Assembly (NCBI GenBank): GCA_014529385.2
Contig: CM043950.1
Span: forward strand, 82,100,843-82,164,842
Source: Adiantum capillus-veneris
Lineage: Eukaryota > Streptophyta > Polypodiopsida > Polypodiales > Pteridaceae
Direction: 5' to 3'
DNA length: 64,000 bases
The notes beneath the pieces were generated by a model. That model ran no database searches. It was not told the origin of the DNA and saw only the letters and a list, made by a program, of their open reading frames with translations. Positions within the stretch are counted from its first letter, which is position 1. Every line of letters begins with the position of its first letter. Below are positions 23,364 through 33,190 of this stretch, one piece after another. The translations under genes were made by a program, and so were the position numbers.

Positions 23364-24412
23364 ATGTTTGTGGGATGAGTAGATCCTAGATCCACACTTG
23401 GCCATTTAGACTAAGAACTGGGAAGTAGGTGCATCAAAGATCCACCACTTCACCATTATAACAAAGGCTTAAATTGTGGATTTAATTGTTGGTGTCTCCT
23501 AGATCCACCACTTGGCCATTCTAACCATCTCTTAATGTTAGGTGCAATCAGCATTTAGCGATCATAACACTTGTAATTTTACACAATATTGTGGGATGAC
23601 TAGATCCACCACTTGGCCATTCTAACCATGTGCTAAAGTTAGGTGCATTCAGCACCTGGCATCATAACACTTGTGATTTTACACAATGTTTGTGGGATGA
23701 GTAGATCCTAGATCCACCTATTCGCCATTTAGACTGAGAATTGGTAAGTAGGTGCAACAAAGATCCACCACTTGGCCATTAAAACAAAGGCTTGAATTGT
23801 GGATCCAGTTGTTGGTGTCTCCTAGATCCACCACTTGGCCATTCTTACCATGTCTTAAAGTTAGGCGCATTCAACACTTGGCCATCATAACACTTGTAAT
23901 TTTACACAATGTTTGTGGGATCAATAGATCCTATATCCACCACTTGTCCATTTAGACTGAGAATTGAGAAGTAGGTGCATCAAATATCCTCCACTTGACC
24001 ATTGTCGAAAAGGATTGAATTGTGGATCCAAATAAATGGTGTTTCCTAGATCAACCACTTGGCCATTATAACGAAGGCTTGAAATGTGGATCCAATTGTT
24101 GGTGTCTCCTAGATCCACCACGTGGCTTTTTTTTACCATGTCTTAAAGCTAGGTGCATTCAACACTTTGCCATCATAACACTTGTAATTTTACACAATGT
24201 TTGTGGGATGAGTAGATCCTAGATTCTCCACTTTGCCATTTAGACCAAGAATTGGGAACTAGGTGCATCAAAGATCTAACACTTCGCCACCATTATAACA
24301 AAGGCTTGAATTGTGGATCCAATTGTTGTTGTCTCCTAGATCCACCATTTGACCATTCTAACCATGTGTGAATATTAGGTGCATTCAACACTTGGCCATC
24401 ATAACACTTGTA
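23364..24412. repeat. Satellite block 2, ~223-bp unit
   Basis: Direct continuation of block 1 beyond element A. The 'gatccaattgttg' anchor appears at about 23481, 23805, 24028, 24092 and 24319. Intervals of 323, 223, 64 and 227 bp show deletions and insertions of part-units. It stops abruptly after 'ataacacttgta' where element C begins. Confidence 0.88.
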
Positions 24413-24424
24413 CCTTTCATGAGG

Positions 24425-25354
24425 GAAGAAAAAATGGTGCATGACTGGTCTAAAAACCATGTCTACTTGCAGTTCTAAGATTCTGTCATTCGAGGCGATC
24501 TTGTGACTGGTCGAGCACATCCTCTAGGAAACAGGTTTATAATTGATCATAGATCTGACACCACAGTTCACTTGGCCCCATTGCAGTATTGTTACACGTG
24601 TAAAGCGGACACTAATGTTAGCGAAGATTCTCCTTATATGGATGTACTACCTAGGATGACAGAGTGAGACAATGTGGATTGGGTCCACCTAGCAGCAACC
24701 ATAGACACTTGGGGAAATAGGGGGATGACATGGGTAACACCTAAGGGGGATGAAATGCCACCACTCGTATCCTTAAATATGCTAGAAGCAGTGCATATAG
24801 CTTCTGATGACCTACAAGATGAAAGTTTGACTGGCATTGGAACTAGTAGCGCTAGCCCACACGATTTGGGGTCAAAATAATCAATTGAAATTGATTTTGA
24901 GGAGGAGGAAGAATCTGAGTTAAATCTTAGTACAAATGTGGGGACAAACCATTCAAGGCCCAGTGGTAACCTAGATGACAGTCTATCCAAGGGAGCAAAA
25001 AACATAAGTAGTGATTCATCTAGTGACTCTTCACTAGAGATCGGCCGTAATCGAGAATTAAACAAGAAGAGTAAGAGATATAAGAGGCGACAACATCGAG
25101 CAAATGAGCATGCTAGACTAAACAAAAAGAAATATACCGCAGAAAGGCTTAATTATATACGGGCATGTGATGCTCATCGGAAGTTGGTAGATAACTGGGG
25201 TAAATACCTTCAAAGCATTATGTGGTGTAGTCCACAACCCATTGACTTCGCACAACTAGAGGCTACAGAGAAGCCAAGGTTGAGCCATACCATAAGGAGA
25301 CGAAAAAATCGAGAGTTAGCTCAACAACAAAAGGAATCGAAAGTGAAATCATAG
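24425..25354 (+). pseudogene. Element C post-protease block and pre-RT spacer
   Basis: Starts with the peptide MVHDWSKNHVYLQ. It matches MVQDWGYDHIYLSH of element D, where it lies just after the protease, so C is truncated at about the end of its own upstream protease. Further on are LQYCYTCKADTNVSED, an acidic serine-rich stretch, and a strongly basic helix-prone segment (KSKRYKRRQHRANEHARLNK, about 25066-25125) in a frame open from 24938 to 25354. Several stops break it. Function of the spacer is unknown. Confidence 0.6.
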
Positions 25355-25425
25355 TCCACAGAACAACAGGACCCCACAAACTTACACCCTGCACCTGTAT
25401 ACCATAGAGGAACGTAAAGTTGTGT

Positions 25426-26420
25426 ATACAAAGGCTCAAAGAAAACCTATCGATGGGAGCAATGGAGTCTATGACGGTCCAGCGATAGTTAAGGAGATAG
25501 AGTTAGCAGACCCAAGAGAAGAGTCTAAACCCGTTTTCATTGCCCAAGATCTGACAGAGATTGAGGAGTGTGTACTTAAATAACTTCTCAAGGAATTCAG
25601 GGATATATTTGCATGGACATATCATGATATGAAAGGTGTTCCACATTCCGTGGTGCACCACACAATCCCCATGAATAACATGGCTAAACCAGTTCAGCAA
25701 AAACGACCCTACCTAATGAATCCTAAATATGAAAAAATCATTCAAGAAGAGATTGAAAAGCTTGTGGAATGTGGATTCATATACCCTATTGAGCACTCTG
25801 AATGGGTGTCTCCAATAGTGATTGTGCCAAAAAATCATGGGAAACTCAGAGTGTGCATGGATCTTAAGAAGGTCAATGCCGCCACTAGGAGGGACCATTA
25901 TCCCTTGCCATATTCAGAACATGTTCTTGAAAGAGTTGCAGGGAAGGAAGCTTATATCTTTTTAGATGGGTACTCTGGCTACAATCAAATCACAATTGCG
26001 CTGGAGGACTAAGCTAAAATAGCCTTTATAACCGAATTTGGAGTGTTCTAATTTCGTGTTATGGCTTTTGGCTTAACCAATGCCCCTGCTACCTTTCAGA
26101 CTTTAATAAACATTGCTTTTAGAGAATATTTGAGGGAGTTTTGTGAAGTTTTCTTAGATGACCTTTGTGTTTATTCCTCTTGGAAAGAACATCTATCATG
26201 CTTACAACAAGTGTTTGAGAAGTGTAGATTGTATCGCATCTCCTTAAACCCTTTCAAATGCCAATTTTGGGTTAAACATGGAGTCATTTTAGGGCATATA
26301 GTGTCCAAAAATGGGATTTTCACAGATGAGAACAAAATTAAAGCCATTATTGAATTGCCACCACCTACAAACTGTAAAGGAGTTCAAAGGTTCATGGGCC
26401 ATGTTGGTTATTATCGATGG
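25426..26420 (+). pseudogene. pol: Element C reverse transcriptase
   Basis: Ty3-type RT. The connector ELADPREESKPVFIAQDLTE is followed by HTIPMNNMAKPVQQK and the fingers/palm motifs LRVCMDLKKVN, FLDGYSGYNQ, MAFGLTNAPATFQ and the catalytic FLDD (about 26150). The thumb ends in FMGHVGYYRW, where the inserted element begins. Stops occur near 25580, 26010 and 26049. RNase H, which should follow, is absent on either side of the insertion. Confidence 0.88.
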
Positions 26421-26614
26421 TGATAAACCACTTTTGGAATGTACAAAGTAGTGCGTATATGCATGGTCATATGTTCAAAAAGATGTAAATACATGCATTT
26501 GGGAGCTTTGCAAAGTGGTTTCAAGTTCAAAAAAAGGTGCAACGTGTGCACATTGTAAATATAAGTGCTTGTGTGTCGGCAGTCGAGCATACGTACATGC
26601 CTGGATAGGGTATC
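26421..26614 (+). repeat. Left terminal repeat of the gag-only element
   Basis: A 194-bp direct repeat matching 29647-29840. It contains short inverted pairs such as 'aaccacttt' with 'aaagtggtt'. The right boundary is set by loss of similarity after 'ggatagggtat' and may be off by a few bases. Confidence 0.8.
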
Positions 26615-27667
26615 GGGGCCTTGGATATGGTTCTAGGTGGCTTATTTTGGCTCTAGATAATGTGTTTGAGATTTATAGAATGTAAATAATGCAAGTGACA
26701 ACTGTGGGTACTCTCATCCCGCTCCAGAAGTTTGACACATGCGGTAACTGTCTATTTGCGGCGCCTGATCTGCAGTGATGCGTGCACCACCCTAGAAGTG
26801 GTCAAAAATAGAATATGGGGATGTGTAAAAGTTCTTTGGGTATTGAGGATCAAGCGTACAAAATTTGGTGAATTTTGGAGTCCGTTTGGGGTTTTTCCCG
26901 AGAAAAATGCCCGTCGGGGGTCAAAAAATGGTGTGAAAAGGCATCAATTTTCCACATCAGTGGCGCTTCCGTGAGTGCTTGGGATGATACAGCATTTTGG
27001 AAGCCAAGTTTTGACACTTTTACCTCTCTGTGTGGGGAAGGAAGCAGGGTTCCTACAGGTGGTCTAGTGCAGTCCTTTCGCTTTCGCGTCCTGTTTTCGA
27101 GTGTGTGGAGGAGTGAATTAGAGCTTTCTCTCTTCAATTTTGCACTTGGGAGAGTGTATGGAAGTTATGAGGTTTCCATGGATGTGTGTGTGCGAGGAAT
27201 GGAGGGAAGAAGGTGCGGCTTTCTGCAAGACTATGTGACCCTGTATCGGTGCCATTAGGGTTGGCGCTACTCCAAAGAGTCCAACAGAGTGGAGTTTGGT
27301 GAAGGCTTTGCAATGGTTTGAGAGTGGCATTTTGTGGCTGGAGTTTTCGGGTTTTTGATGGTTTTTTCCTGTATGTTTTGGTCACCATCAAGCATGATTT
27401 CCTAGGTTGATCACCTCGACTCACCTAGAAGTGTCTGCAGGTAGGCAAGGGCTTGTAGGTCGAGGTGTTTGGAGTTTGAATTGAGCTTGTGGGTAGAATT
27501 TTCAGGGAGCTTTTGAGTGGTGGTGAGTGAGGTGAGGAATTTAAGTAAATTCCTTGTGTTGTGTTGAGTTTTCTGGGTGTGTGAGGAGCGAAAATTGCCG
27601 GTTGTGCACCCAAAATTTCAATTTTAAGCAGTGATGTACACAAATTTTGGATGTTGAAGGCAGTTTC

Positions 27668-28276
27668 ATGATGGTGGTTCCATTCCAACCATCAATTTTC
27701 ACAGGTTCTAAGGATGCAGACAATTGGCTTGCATCATATGAGTTCCACTTGACATGTTTATGCCGTGCAGTTCTAAGTGAGGCACAAAAGCTTGCAGGTA
27801 TCAATCTGGTGGTCAGAGGTAATGCAAGAGAATGGTTTCAGAGATTGTCACAAGATAACAAAGTGAATTGGGACAACTTTAAGATATGCTTTTTGAAGCG
27901 GTTTAAAAAGCTGATTCCTCACCAAGATGCATGGAAACAGGTCACTAGTTTGTTTATGCAAGAGCACGAGTCTGTTGCAGATTTTTGGTCAAGATTTGAT
28001 GATTCTTGGAGAGTGTGGAAAGATGCTCTATTGCATGTGGAAGCCATGTCTAAACAAGAATTGTATTCTGCATTTACAAATACCCAAAGAATACAGGTAT
28101 TCACAAGTTTGTTACGACCAATCCTTAAAGTGAAAGTGCAAGAGAAAGAGCCGAATTCCATGCATGAAGCATTGAAGATAGCACTGCAAAAAGAAAGAAA
28201 GCTATGCGTTGCCACAGGCGTGAAGTTACCTTTTTCAATACATGGTATGGATAGTGTAGATGACCTTTATGTGTAG
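27668..28276 (+). CDS. gag: Gag-like protein of the small element
   Basis: An intact frame of 202 codons from ATG 27668; two non-ATG codons upstream also keep the frame open. The pattern AREWFQRLSQDNKVNWDNFK followed by FLKRF is typical of the retrotransposon Gag capsid domain. It is preceded by a Phe-Xaa-Gly strand (PSIFTGSKDADNWLASYEFH), which is also typical. No zinc knuckle is present. The frame ends at TAG 28274. The downstream ORF is open in the -1 frame from 28264, so the two overlap by 13 bp. A Gag-ORF2 fusion by frameshifting, or a single indel in a former fusion gene, are both possible. Confidence 0.7.
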   Translation: MMVVPFQPSIFTGSKDADNWLASYEFHLTCLCRAVLSEAQKLAGINLVVRGNAREWFQRLSQDNKVNWDNFKICFLKRFKKLIPHQDAWKQVTSLFMQEHESVADFWSRFDDSWRVWKDALLHVEAMSKQELYSAFTNTQRIQVFTSLLRPILKVKVQEKEPNSMHEALKIALQKERKLCVATGVKLPFSIHGMDSVDDLYV

Positions 28277-28338
28277 TCACAGTTGCAGGTGCTCATGCTA
28301 GCAAGGATAATAGCTTGGATACAGGTGTGGATTCCCAT

Positions 28339-29601
28339 ATGTGCAAAGTCGATGCAAATGAAATATGCGAAGCAATTCTGGAGAGCATACACATGACAAT
28401 GGTGGAAAATGGCAAGGACGTAGTAGACAAATGTGAAAGTTTGAGAACTAGCACAGAAAGTGAAGATGATGAAACTAAAATTGACAAGGATGAGGCACCC
28501 TATGATGGTGACACATCTGATGCTTGTGCGAGTTGGTTCGATGATGTATGCGATGATGATATAGAGTCACTAGATCCATTGAAGGATATGGTAGCCTTGC
28601 ACAAAGAGCAACGTATCTTTTGGAAAGGAGCTTTGCAGCAACATGATATGGATGCTTGCTTTGATGATGAGATGGTGGGCTATGGAAAAAGACTTTCTCC
28701 ATCGACAAGTGAATATGATGCAGGAGAGGATGATGCTATGATGGTTGATGTGACCTTGGGTCCATGTGCTTTACCAAAGCTAGGGTTTGGGCAACCCTAT
28801 AGTGGTTGTGATGCAAAGACATTGGGTCATGAAGGTTATATGGATGAGTTCTATGTGTGTAAGGATTTGATGCTAGTGCCATCTCCAAGGGATGTCCATG
28901 AGAATATGCGACCTACGGTTGTTAAGTATGAACTTCTTGAGGATGGGGAAGACAAGGAGGTTAAAGTGACCTTTTGCTTGCATGATGATTTGATGGATGC
29001 ATTTCACAAACTTCAATGTATGTTTAGGACATATCCCTTTATCTGTGAAGATCCTAATTGGCAATTAGTGAGTCTTGGGGCTAGTTGGAATGATGAAGAC
29101 TTGATTATAAGGTGCTATGTGGCTTTGTATGCATGTTTCCAACTTTTCAAGTGGAAAATGTCTTATCTGGAAGAAGAAGAATCTGCTAGTGATAGCATTT
29201 TTGGAGAGAGTTTTCAATTTCGGAGTGGATTTTTTAATGCTTGGAGTGATGATCTCTTAGCCATAAGAAATGAAGAGCACTTGATGCGTCAGGAAGATGA
29301 TGTGCAATTTATGGTTGTCAATCGAATGGGATCCAATTATGAGATGCATTTTGAGCTATCTATGTTTCTGAATGATTGTGATAGCTTCTGGTGTGAGATG
29401 GAGTGTAGCAACCTTCAAGGTGATTTATATCGTGCTTGGGATCGAGGTGGAGGATGGCATTCATGCAAGAAGATAAAAGCTTTCTTATTTGGTGTGAGTG
29501 GAAGTCTTGGGCACATAGGTGGTGCTATGAAGCTTGACGAGTTTCCCTATGATCCTGGAGGAATTTTTGGGCTACTTTTGCATTTTTTTGTCACTGTTTG
29601 A
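28339..29601 (+). CDS. Unknown acidic 420-aa protein in gag-only element
   Basis: A long uninterrupted frame. The first ATG is 28339; the frame is open without stops from 28264. The N-terminal third is very acidic (for example CASWFDDVCDDDIESLD). The middle has a repeated-looking GCDAKTLGHEGYMDEFYVCK segment. The C-terminal half is richer in Trp, Phe and Cys and ends in a hydrophobic GIFGLLLHFFVTV. I recognise no protease, RT, zinc-finger or envelope motif. An open frame of this length in an element whose repeats differ by about 5% suggests it was under selection until recently, or was captured as a functional unit. A captured host gene fragment is an alternative. Confidence 0.55.
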   Translation: MCKVDANEICEAILESIHMTMVENGKDVVDKCESLRTSTESEDDETKIDKDEAPYDGDTSDACASWFDDVCDDDIESLDPLKDMVALHKEQRIFWKGALQQHDMDACFDDEMVGYGKRLSPSTSEYDAGEDDAMMVDVTLGPCALPKLGFGQPYSGCDAKTLGHEGYMDEFYVCKDLMLVPSPRDVHENMRPTVVKYELLEDGEDKEVKVTFCLHDDLMDAFHKLQCMFRTYPFICEDPNWQLVSLGASWNDEDLIIRCYVALYACFQLFKWKMSYLEEEESASDSIFGESFQFRSGFFNAWSDDLLAIRNEEHLMRQEDDVQFMVVNRMGSNYEMHFELSMFLNDCDSFWCEMECSNLQGDLYRAWDRGGGWHSCKKIKAFLFGVSGSLGHIGGAMKLDEFPYDPGGIFGLLLHFFVTV

Positions 29602-29646
29602 TGCAAGTGTTGAGCATAAATGCTCAACTAGGGGTTCGGCACAATG

Positions 29647-29840
29647 AGATAAACCACTTTTGGTATGTACAAAGTAGTGCATATATGCATGGTCATATGC
29701 TCAAAAAGATGTAAATACATGCATTTGGGAGCTTTGCAAAGTGGTTTCAAGTTCGAAAAAAGGTGCAACGTATGCACCTTGTAAATATGAGTGCTTGTGT
29801 GTCGGAAGTCGAGCATACGTACATGCCTGGATAGGGTATT
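29647..29840 (+). repeat. Right terminal repeat of the gag-only element
   Basis: Partner of 26421-26614. Element C's integrase frame resumes right after it (GVDDELPDTSLF). Confidence 0.8.
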
Positions 29841-31348
29841 GGGCTACTGGAGTCGATGATGAGTTGCCCGATACTTCTCTATTCCTAGTTGAAACCATAC
29901 CTGAATGGAGTGAGAAGATTGTGAACTTTCTAGTTAATGGTTTTCCACCCAAAGAGATTCGTAAAGACATAGCTCGAAAAGTGTTAAAAAAATGTTAACC
30001 TTACTCTCTCATTGTAGGAACTCTCTACAGGACAGGGAAGGATGATATTCTTAGACGTTGTGCCCGTGAGGATGAGTATTTATACATACTGCAAGAAGCC
30101 CACATGGGTATAGCCGGAGGACATTTCTTAGGGGAACTAACAACTAGAAAGGTGTTGCAATCAGGTTATAGGTGGCCAGCCTTATTTAAGGATGCATCAC
30201 TTTTTGCAAAAGGATGTGATGAATGCCAACGTTACAAGATCACACAACGAAAGGATAGGATGCCCTTACATCCTGTTAAAGTGACTCAACCATTTGAAAA
30301 ATGGGGTTTGGACTTTTTAGGCCCGATTAGTCCGGCAGCTCGTAGCACTCAATCTCGATATATTATCGTTGCCACTGACTATGTGACAAAGTGGGTGGAA
30401 GCCAGGGCGACACGTAAGGCCAATGCAAGGTTAACTACCAAGTTTCTCTTTGAGAACATTATTACAAGATTTGGTTGTCCCTTTGAGATTGTGAGCGACA
30501 ATGGTACTCGGTTTATAAATGGAGTAATAAAAGAACTCACTACCAACTTTATGATAGCTCACCATAAGTCCACACCTTATTATCCACAAGAAAATGGCCA
30601 ACCTAGGAGCACCAACAAAACCTTAATCTCTATCTTGACCAAAACAGTGGAAGCTCATCACACAGATTGGGATTTAAAGCTTACATCAGCTCTATGGGCT
30701 TATCATACCACGTACAAAGTTGCAATTAATTCCACACCATTTAAGATGGTGTATGGCCAAGAAGCGGTTATGCCATGGGAGTTTGTCATTCCTAGTCTTC
30801 AAGTAGCTTCTCAAGAAGTTTGGGATGGTAACCCCTTAGTTCAACGATTATATATCCTTGAAAGGCTAGATGAAGAGAGGAAATTAGCTGTGCAAAATGC
30901 ACTTGTGGAGAAAGATAAGAGGAAGAAATGGTTTGACCGTTATCTAAAGAACAAAGATATCAATGTTGGTGATAAAGTCCTTATGTATGGAGTACATAAC
31001 AAAAAGAAAAAGTTGAAATATGCGAGAAAAGGACCATATAGAGTATGTGAGATCAGCCCACAAGGAACCATTCATGTGGAGACTCTTGATGGAGTTGAAA
31101 CCATTGGATTCCTCAATGGGAGCAAACTTAAAAGATACTATGATCCTTTAAGCCAAGAGGAGCTACATGCCATCCATACCAAAAAGGAAGCCAAGGCACA
31201 AATAGGATTGAAGAAGATACAAGCTCAAGCTGAGGCTAAGGAGCGAGAACAACGCATAAGACAAAAACGAGAGGCTAACCTTGGAGTCACACATGCATTC
31301 CACGTTGAAATCGAGGAGGATCGGTTGGACTCTGACACACCTCTATGA
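29841..31348 (+). pseudogene. pol: Element C integrase
   Basis: Frame +2 throughout with one TAA (29996-29998). It contains the pre-integrase linker (PEWSEKIVNFLVNG), the HHCC zinc domain (His at 30101 and 30119, CDEC near 30216), and a core with Asp in LDFLGP (about 30306) and Asp in SDNGTR (about 30496). In the third catalytic position, the usual Glu of GQxEST is Arg (GQPRSTNK, codon 30605), so the core is probably inactive. The GPY-like segment ARKGPYRVCEISPQG follows. A basic, Glu/Gln-rich coil (KEREQRIRQKREANL) links to the TGA at 31346. There is no chromodomain. Confidence 0.88.
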
Positions 31349-32521
31349 TACCGTATTGAGCTAAATAGAACCTATGGAAAAGTGCTATATAATGTCTTAT
31401 TGGACACAAATGCTAAATATAGTCTGTTATCATATGGGATGTGGAGTCAGTTAGGGAAGCCACCTCTATCTGAGAGTATTATCCAAGTCAAGGGTGTCAA
31501 CAAGAAAAAAACTACGATTTTTGGAATCTGACACACTTATGTCACTTATGACAATGGAGTTGTAGCTCAAGATTTTTTGGTCATGCCTGTTGGAACTATG
31601 GAGGGTAATATAAACCTAGGATGCACGTGGATGATAGCGACCAAATCCACTATTGATTGGGGGACAGGGGGTGTCACAACACAGAAACCAACTCTTAGCC
31701 TTGCCACTCAAGCCATAGTCCCTAAGATATTTCCTTTTAAGGAAATAAAACCCAAAACATTGCATGTCCAAGAGGTTGAACCATATCTCCCCATAGCCCA
31801 ACTCTCTAGAGCTTTAACTAATGTAGTTGAAATAAAGCTTGAGACACACACGACCCATCCCAATATAACAAAGAAAACATATAAGTGGGTCCCTAAAGCT
31901 TCTTTAGCGGCCATAGCCAATGCTAAAAGGCAGGAGCCTGGTAAGAGACGTCCCATTCGCCCCAAGAAATGTAAAGAAACGTTGCGTTGGATTCCTAAAA
32001 AACTATTGGAAGCCAAAGGCTACTATAAAGGAAATGATTAAATCTGGGTGCCAAAACGTAAATTGTGCTCTTACTTGTCACCGGGCCCATGTGGGCTCAA
32101 TCCTGTGGCTTCAAAACAAATTGAAGATCGCGAAAAGAAAAAAATCATGGAATGCTACACACCTGCTCCAGAGCTAGTGTGGGTACCAAAGAAAGAACGA
32201 TTTGTTCCACCTAGCTCAGGGACATCGAAATCAAATGAAGCTTCTTGCTCTGCGTGTAGTTCCTATACGGAAATAGAAGCTTCAACACAACCTCCACCTA
32301 CCATTGTACATATCCATACAAGCAAGAAAGAGCTTGCACCTTCCGCTGTAAGTTCACCACCTACAACAATGTTGCAAATAAAATCATGGGAGAGTACCTT
32401 ACCACCCTTGCAACTAGATGAAACGCATAGGGCGGTCGAAAACTATTTGTTAAAGCCTTCACCTATAACAACTTGGAACAATTGTTTTCAAAGGGTAACG
32501 ACATCATTCCAAAAGGTTTGA
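31349..32521 (+). pseudogene. Protease-like domain and W-x-P-K tail after integrase
   Basis: Same frame as the integrase, after TGA 31346. About 31400-31670 looks like a retroviral-type aspartic protease: NVLLDTNAKYSLLSYGMW (Asp codon 31403), then a GNINLGCTWM segment resembling the late Leu-Gly turn. The catalytic triplet is DTN rather than D-T/S-G. The tail is basic and repeats a W-x-P-K motif: YKWVPK, RWIPK, IWVPK and VWVPK within about 31885-32200. Stops are at 31528 and 32039. The canonical protease of Ty3 elements lies before RT, so this is an extra domain. Alternative: a nonenzymatic pepsin-like fold used for binding. Confidence 0.6.
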
Positions 32522-32767
32522 TCTACCCAAGGACGGGGGGAGTTTTTGCTGACATCCATCATTCACTTGCTTCCCTCTCAACCTTCCTCCCTTAATTCTT
32601 AATCTCCAATCTTAGGGAATGTATATATAAATTCTTATACTCACAAAACAAGATAAAAAAGTAAAAGAGCAAGAGCCATAACACAAAATCATAAAAACAG
32701 ATTATGCACAAGAACACGACCCTGGTAATATTTGTACTCTAACCATGATCTATTTGCGTATACAGAT

Positions 32768-33190
32768 ATGGCTAGTACACTAGAGTCATCCACTCTTGCC
32801 TTGGGTGAGAGGTACCCTGGTTACTTTTCACAAATGTTTCACATGGTCTTTCCGGTGCTTGCATGTGAATGAGATTTGGTAGGTACGCTAGCATGTGAGA
32901 GGAATTTCGAGGAGCTAGAATGGCTGAAACGTCTCTTGACCACGACTGATCCATACTTAGTAGAGAGCATTTCTCCCATTGCACAATCCTACCCTTTTGA
33001 CCAAGATGACTATAGGCGTCTAGTGACCTTCTTAGTAAACATGGGTACCTATGATGAAGAAGAAGATTTACATGACTACACGGATGGCACATATGGTCTC
33101 ATGGATGATGACTTTGTTTATCTTGACGACGAGGATAGGGGTTTAGCCTTAGGGTTTCCCCGCAATCTCTACAATATCCTATTCCCTTAG
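32768..33190 (+). pseudogene. Small acidic ORF after element C, one stop
   Basis: From ATG 32768 a frame of about 140 codons runs to TAG 33188, broken once by TGA near 32873. The second half is very acidic (YDEEEDLHDYTDGTYGL, then DDDFVYLDDEDRG). It starts about 220 bp after the possible LTR start, so it could be an ORF within or just beyond C's 3' LTR. No family recognised. Confidence 0.35.

Larger units (their letters stand above)
26421..29840 (+). mobile_element. Small gag-only LTR element (TR-GAG type)
   Basis: A 3.4-kb unit bounded by direct repeats of about 194 bp (26421-26614 and 29647-29840), which differ at about 10 positions (roughly 5%). Inside are a ~1-kb leader, a Gag-like ORF (27668-28276) and a 420-codon ORF of unknown function (28339-29601). 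There is no protease, RT or integrase, so this matches the class of non-autonomous LTR elements that carry only gag. The repeats begin with TGATAAACC (AGATAAACC on the right). I see no clear CA end, PBS or target duplication, and C's RNase H is missing at the site, so insertion was accompanied or followed by deletion. Confidence 0.7.
24413..32521 (+). mobile_element. Element C, truncated non-chromovirus Ty3/gypsy
   Basis: C begins inside the satellite without an LTR. From about 24425 it carries, in order, a block that normally follows protease, a long hydrophilic spacer, RT, then (after an inserted small element) integrase, an aspartic-protease-like domain and a basic tail with W-x-P-K repeats. 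RNase H is missing between RT and integrase. Integrase, protease-like domain and tail stay in one reading frame over about 2.7 kb with only four stops, so the order is ancestral and not a rearrangement. No gag, canonical protease, PBS or matching LTR pair is present. The RT signature (LERVAGKE, FLDGYSGYNQ) is unlike that of A and B. Confidence 0.82.

Noticed and set aside
24634-25125. 163-aa minus-strand frame in element C
   Set aside because: It lies antisense to the C spacer, whose plus-strand reading matches retroelement sequence; it is a shadow.
26850-27424. Overlapping 70-127-aa frames on both strands in the gag-only element leader
   Set aside because: They precede the Gag start, conflict with one another and have no family signature.
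29741-29840. Separate gene starting within the right terminal repeat
   Set aside because: The frame merely runs from the repeat into the integrase linker of C; the first codon is not ATG.
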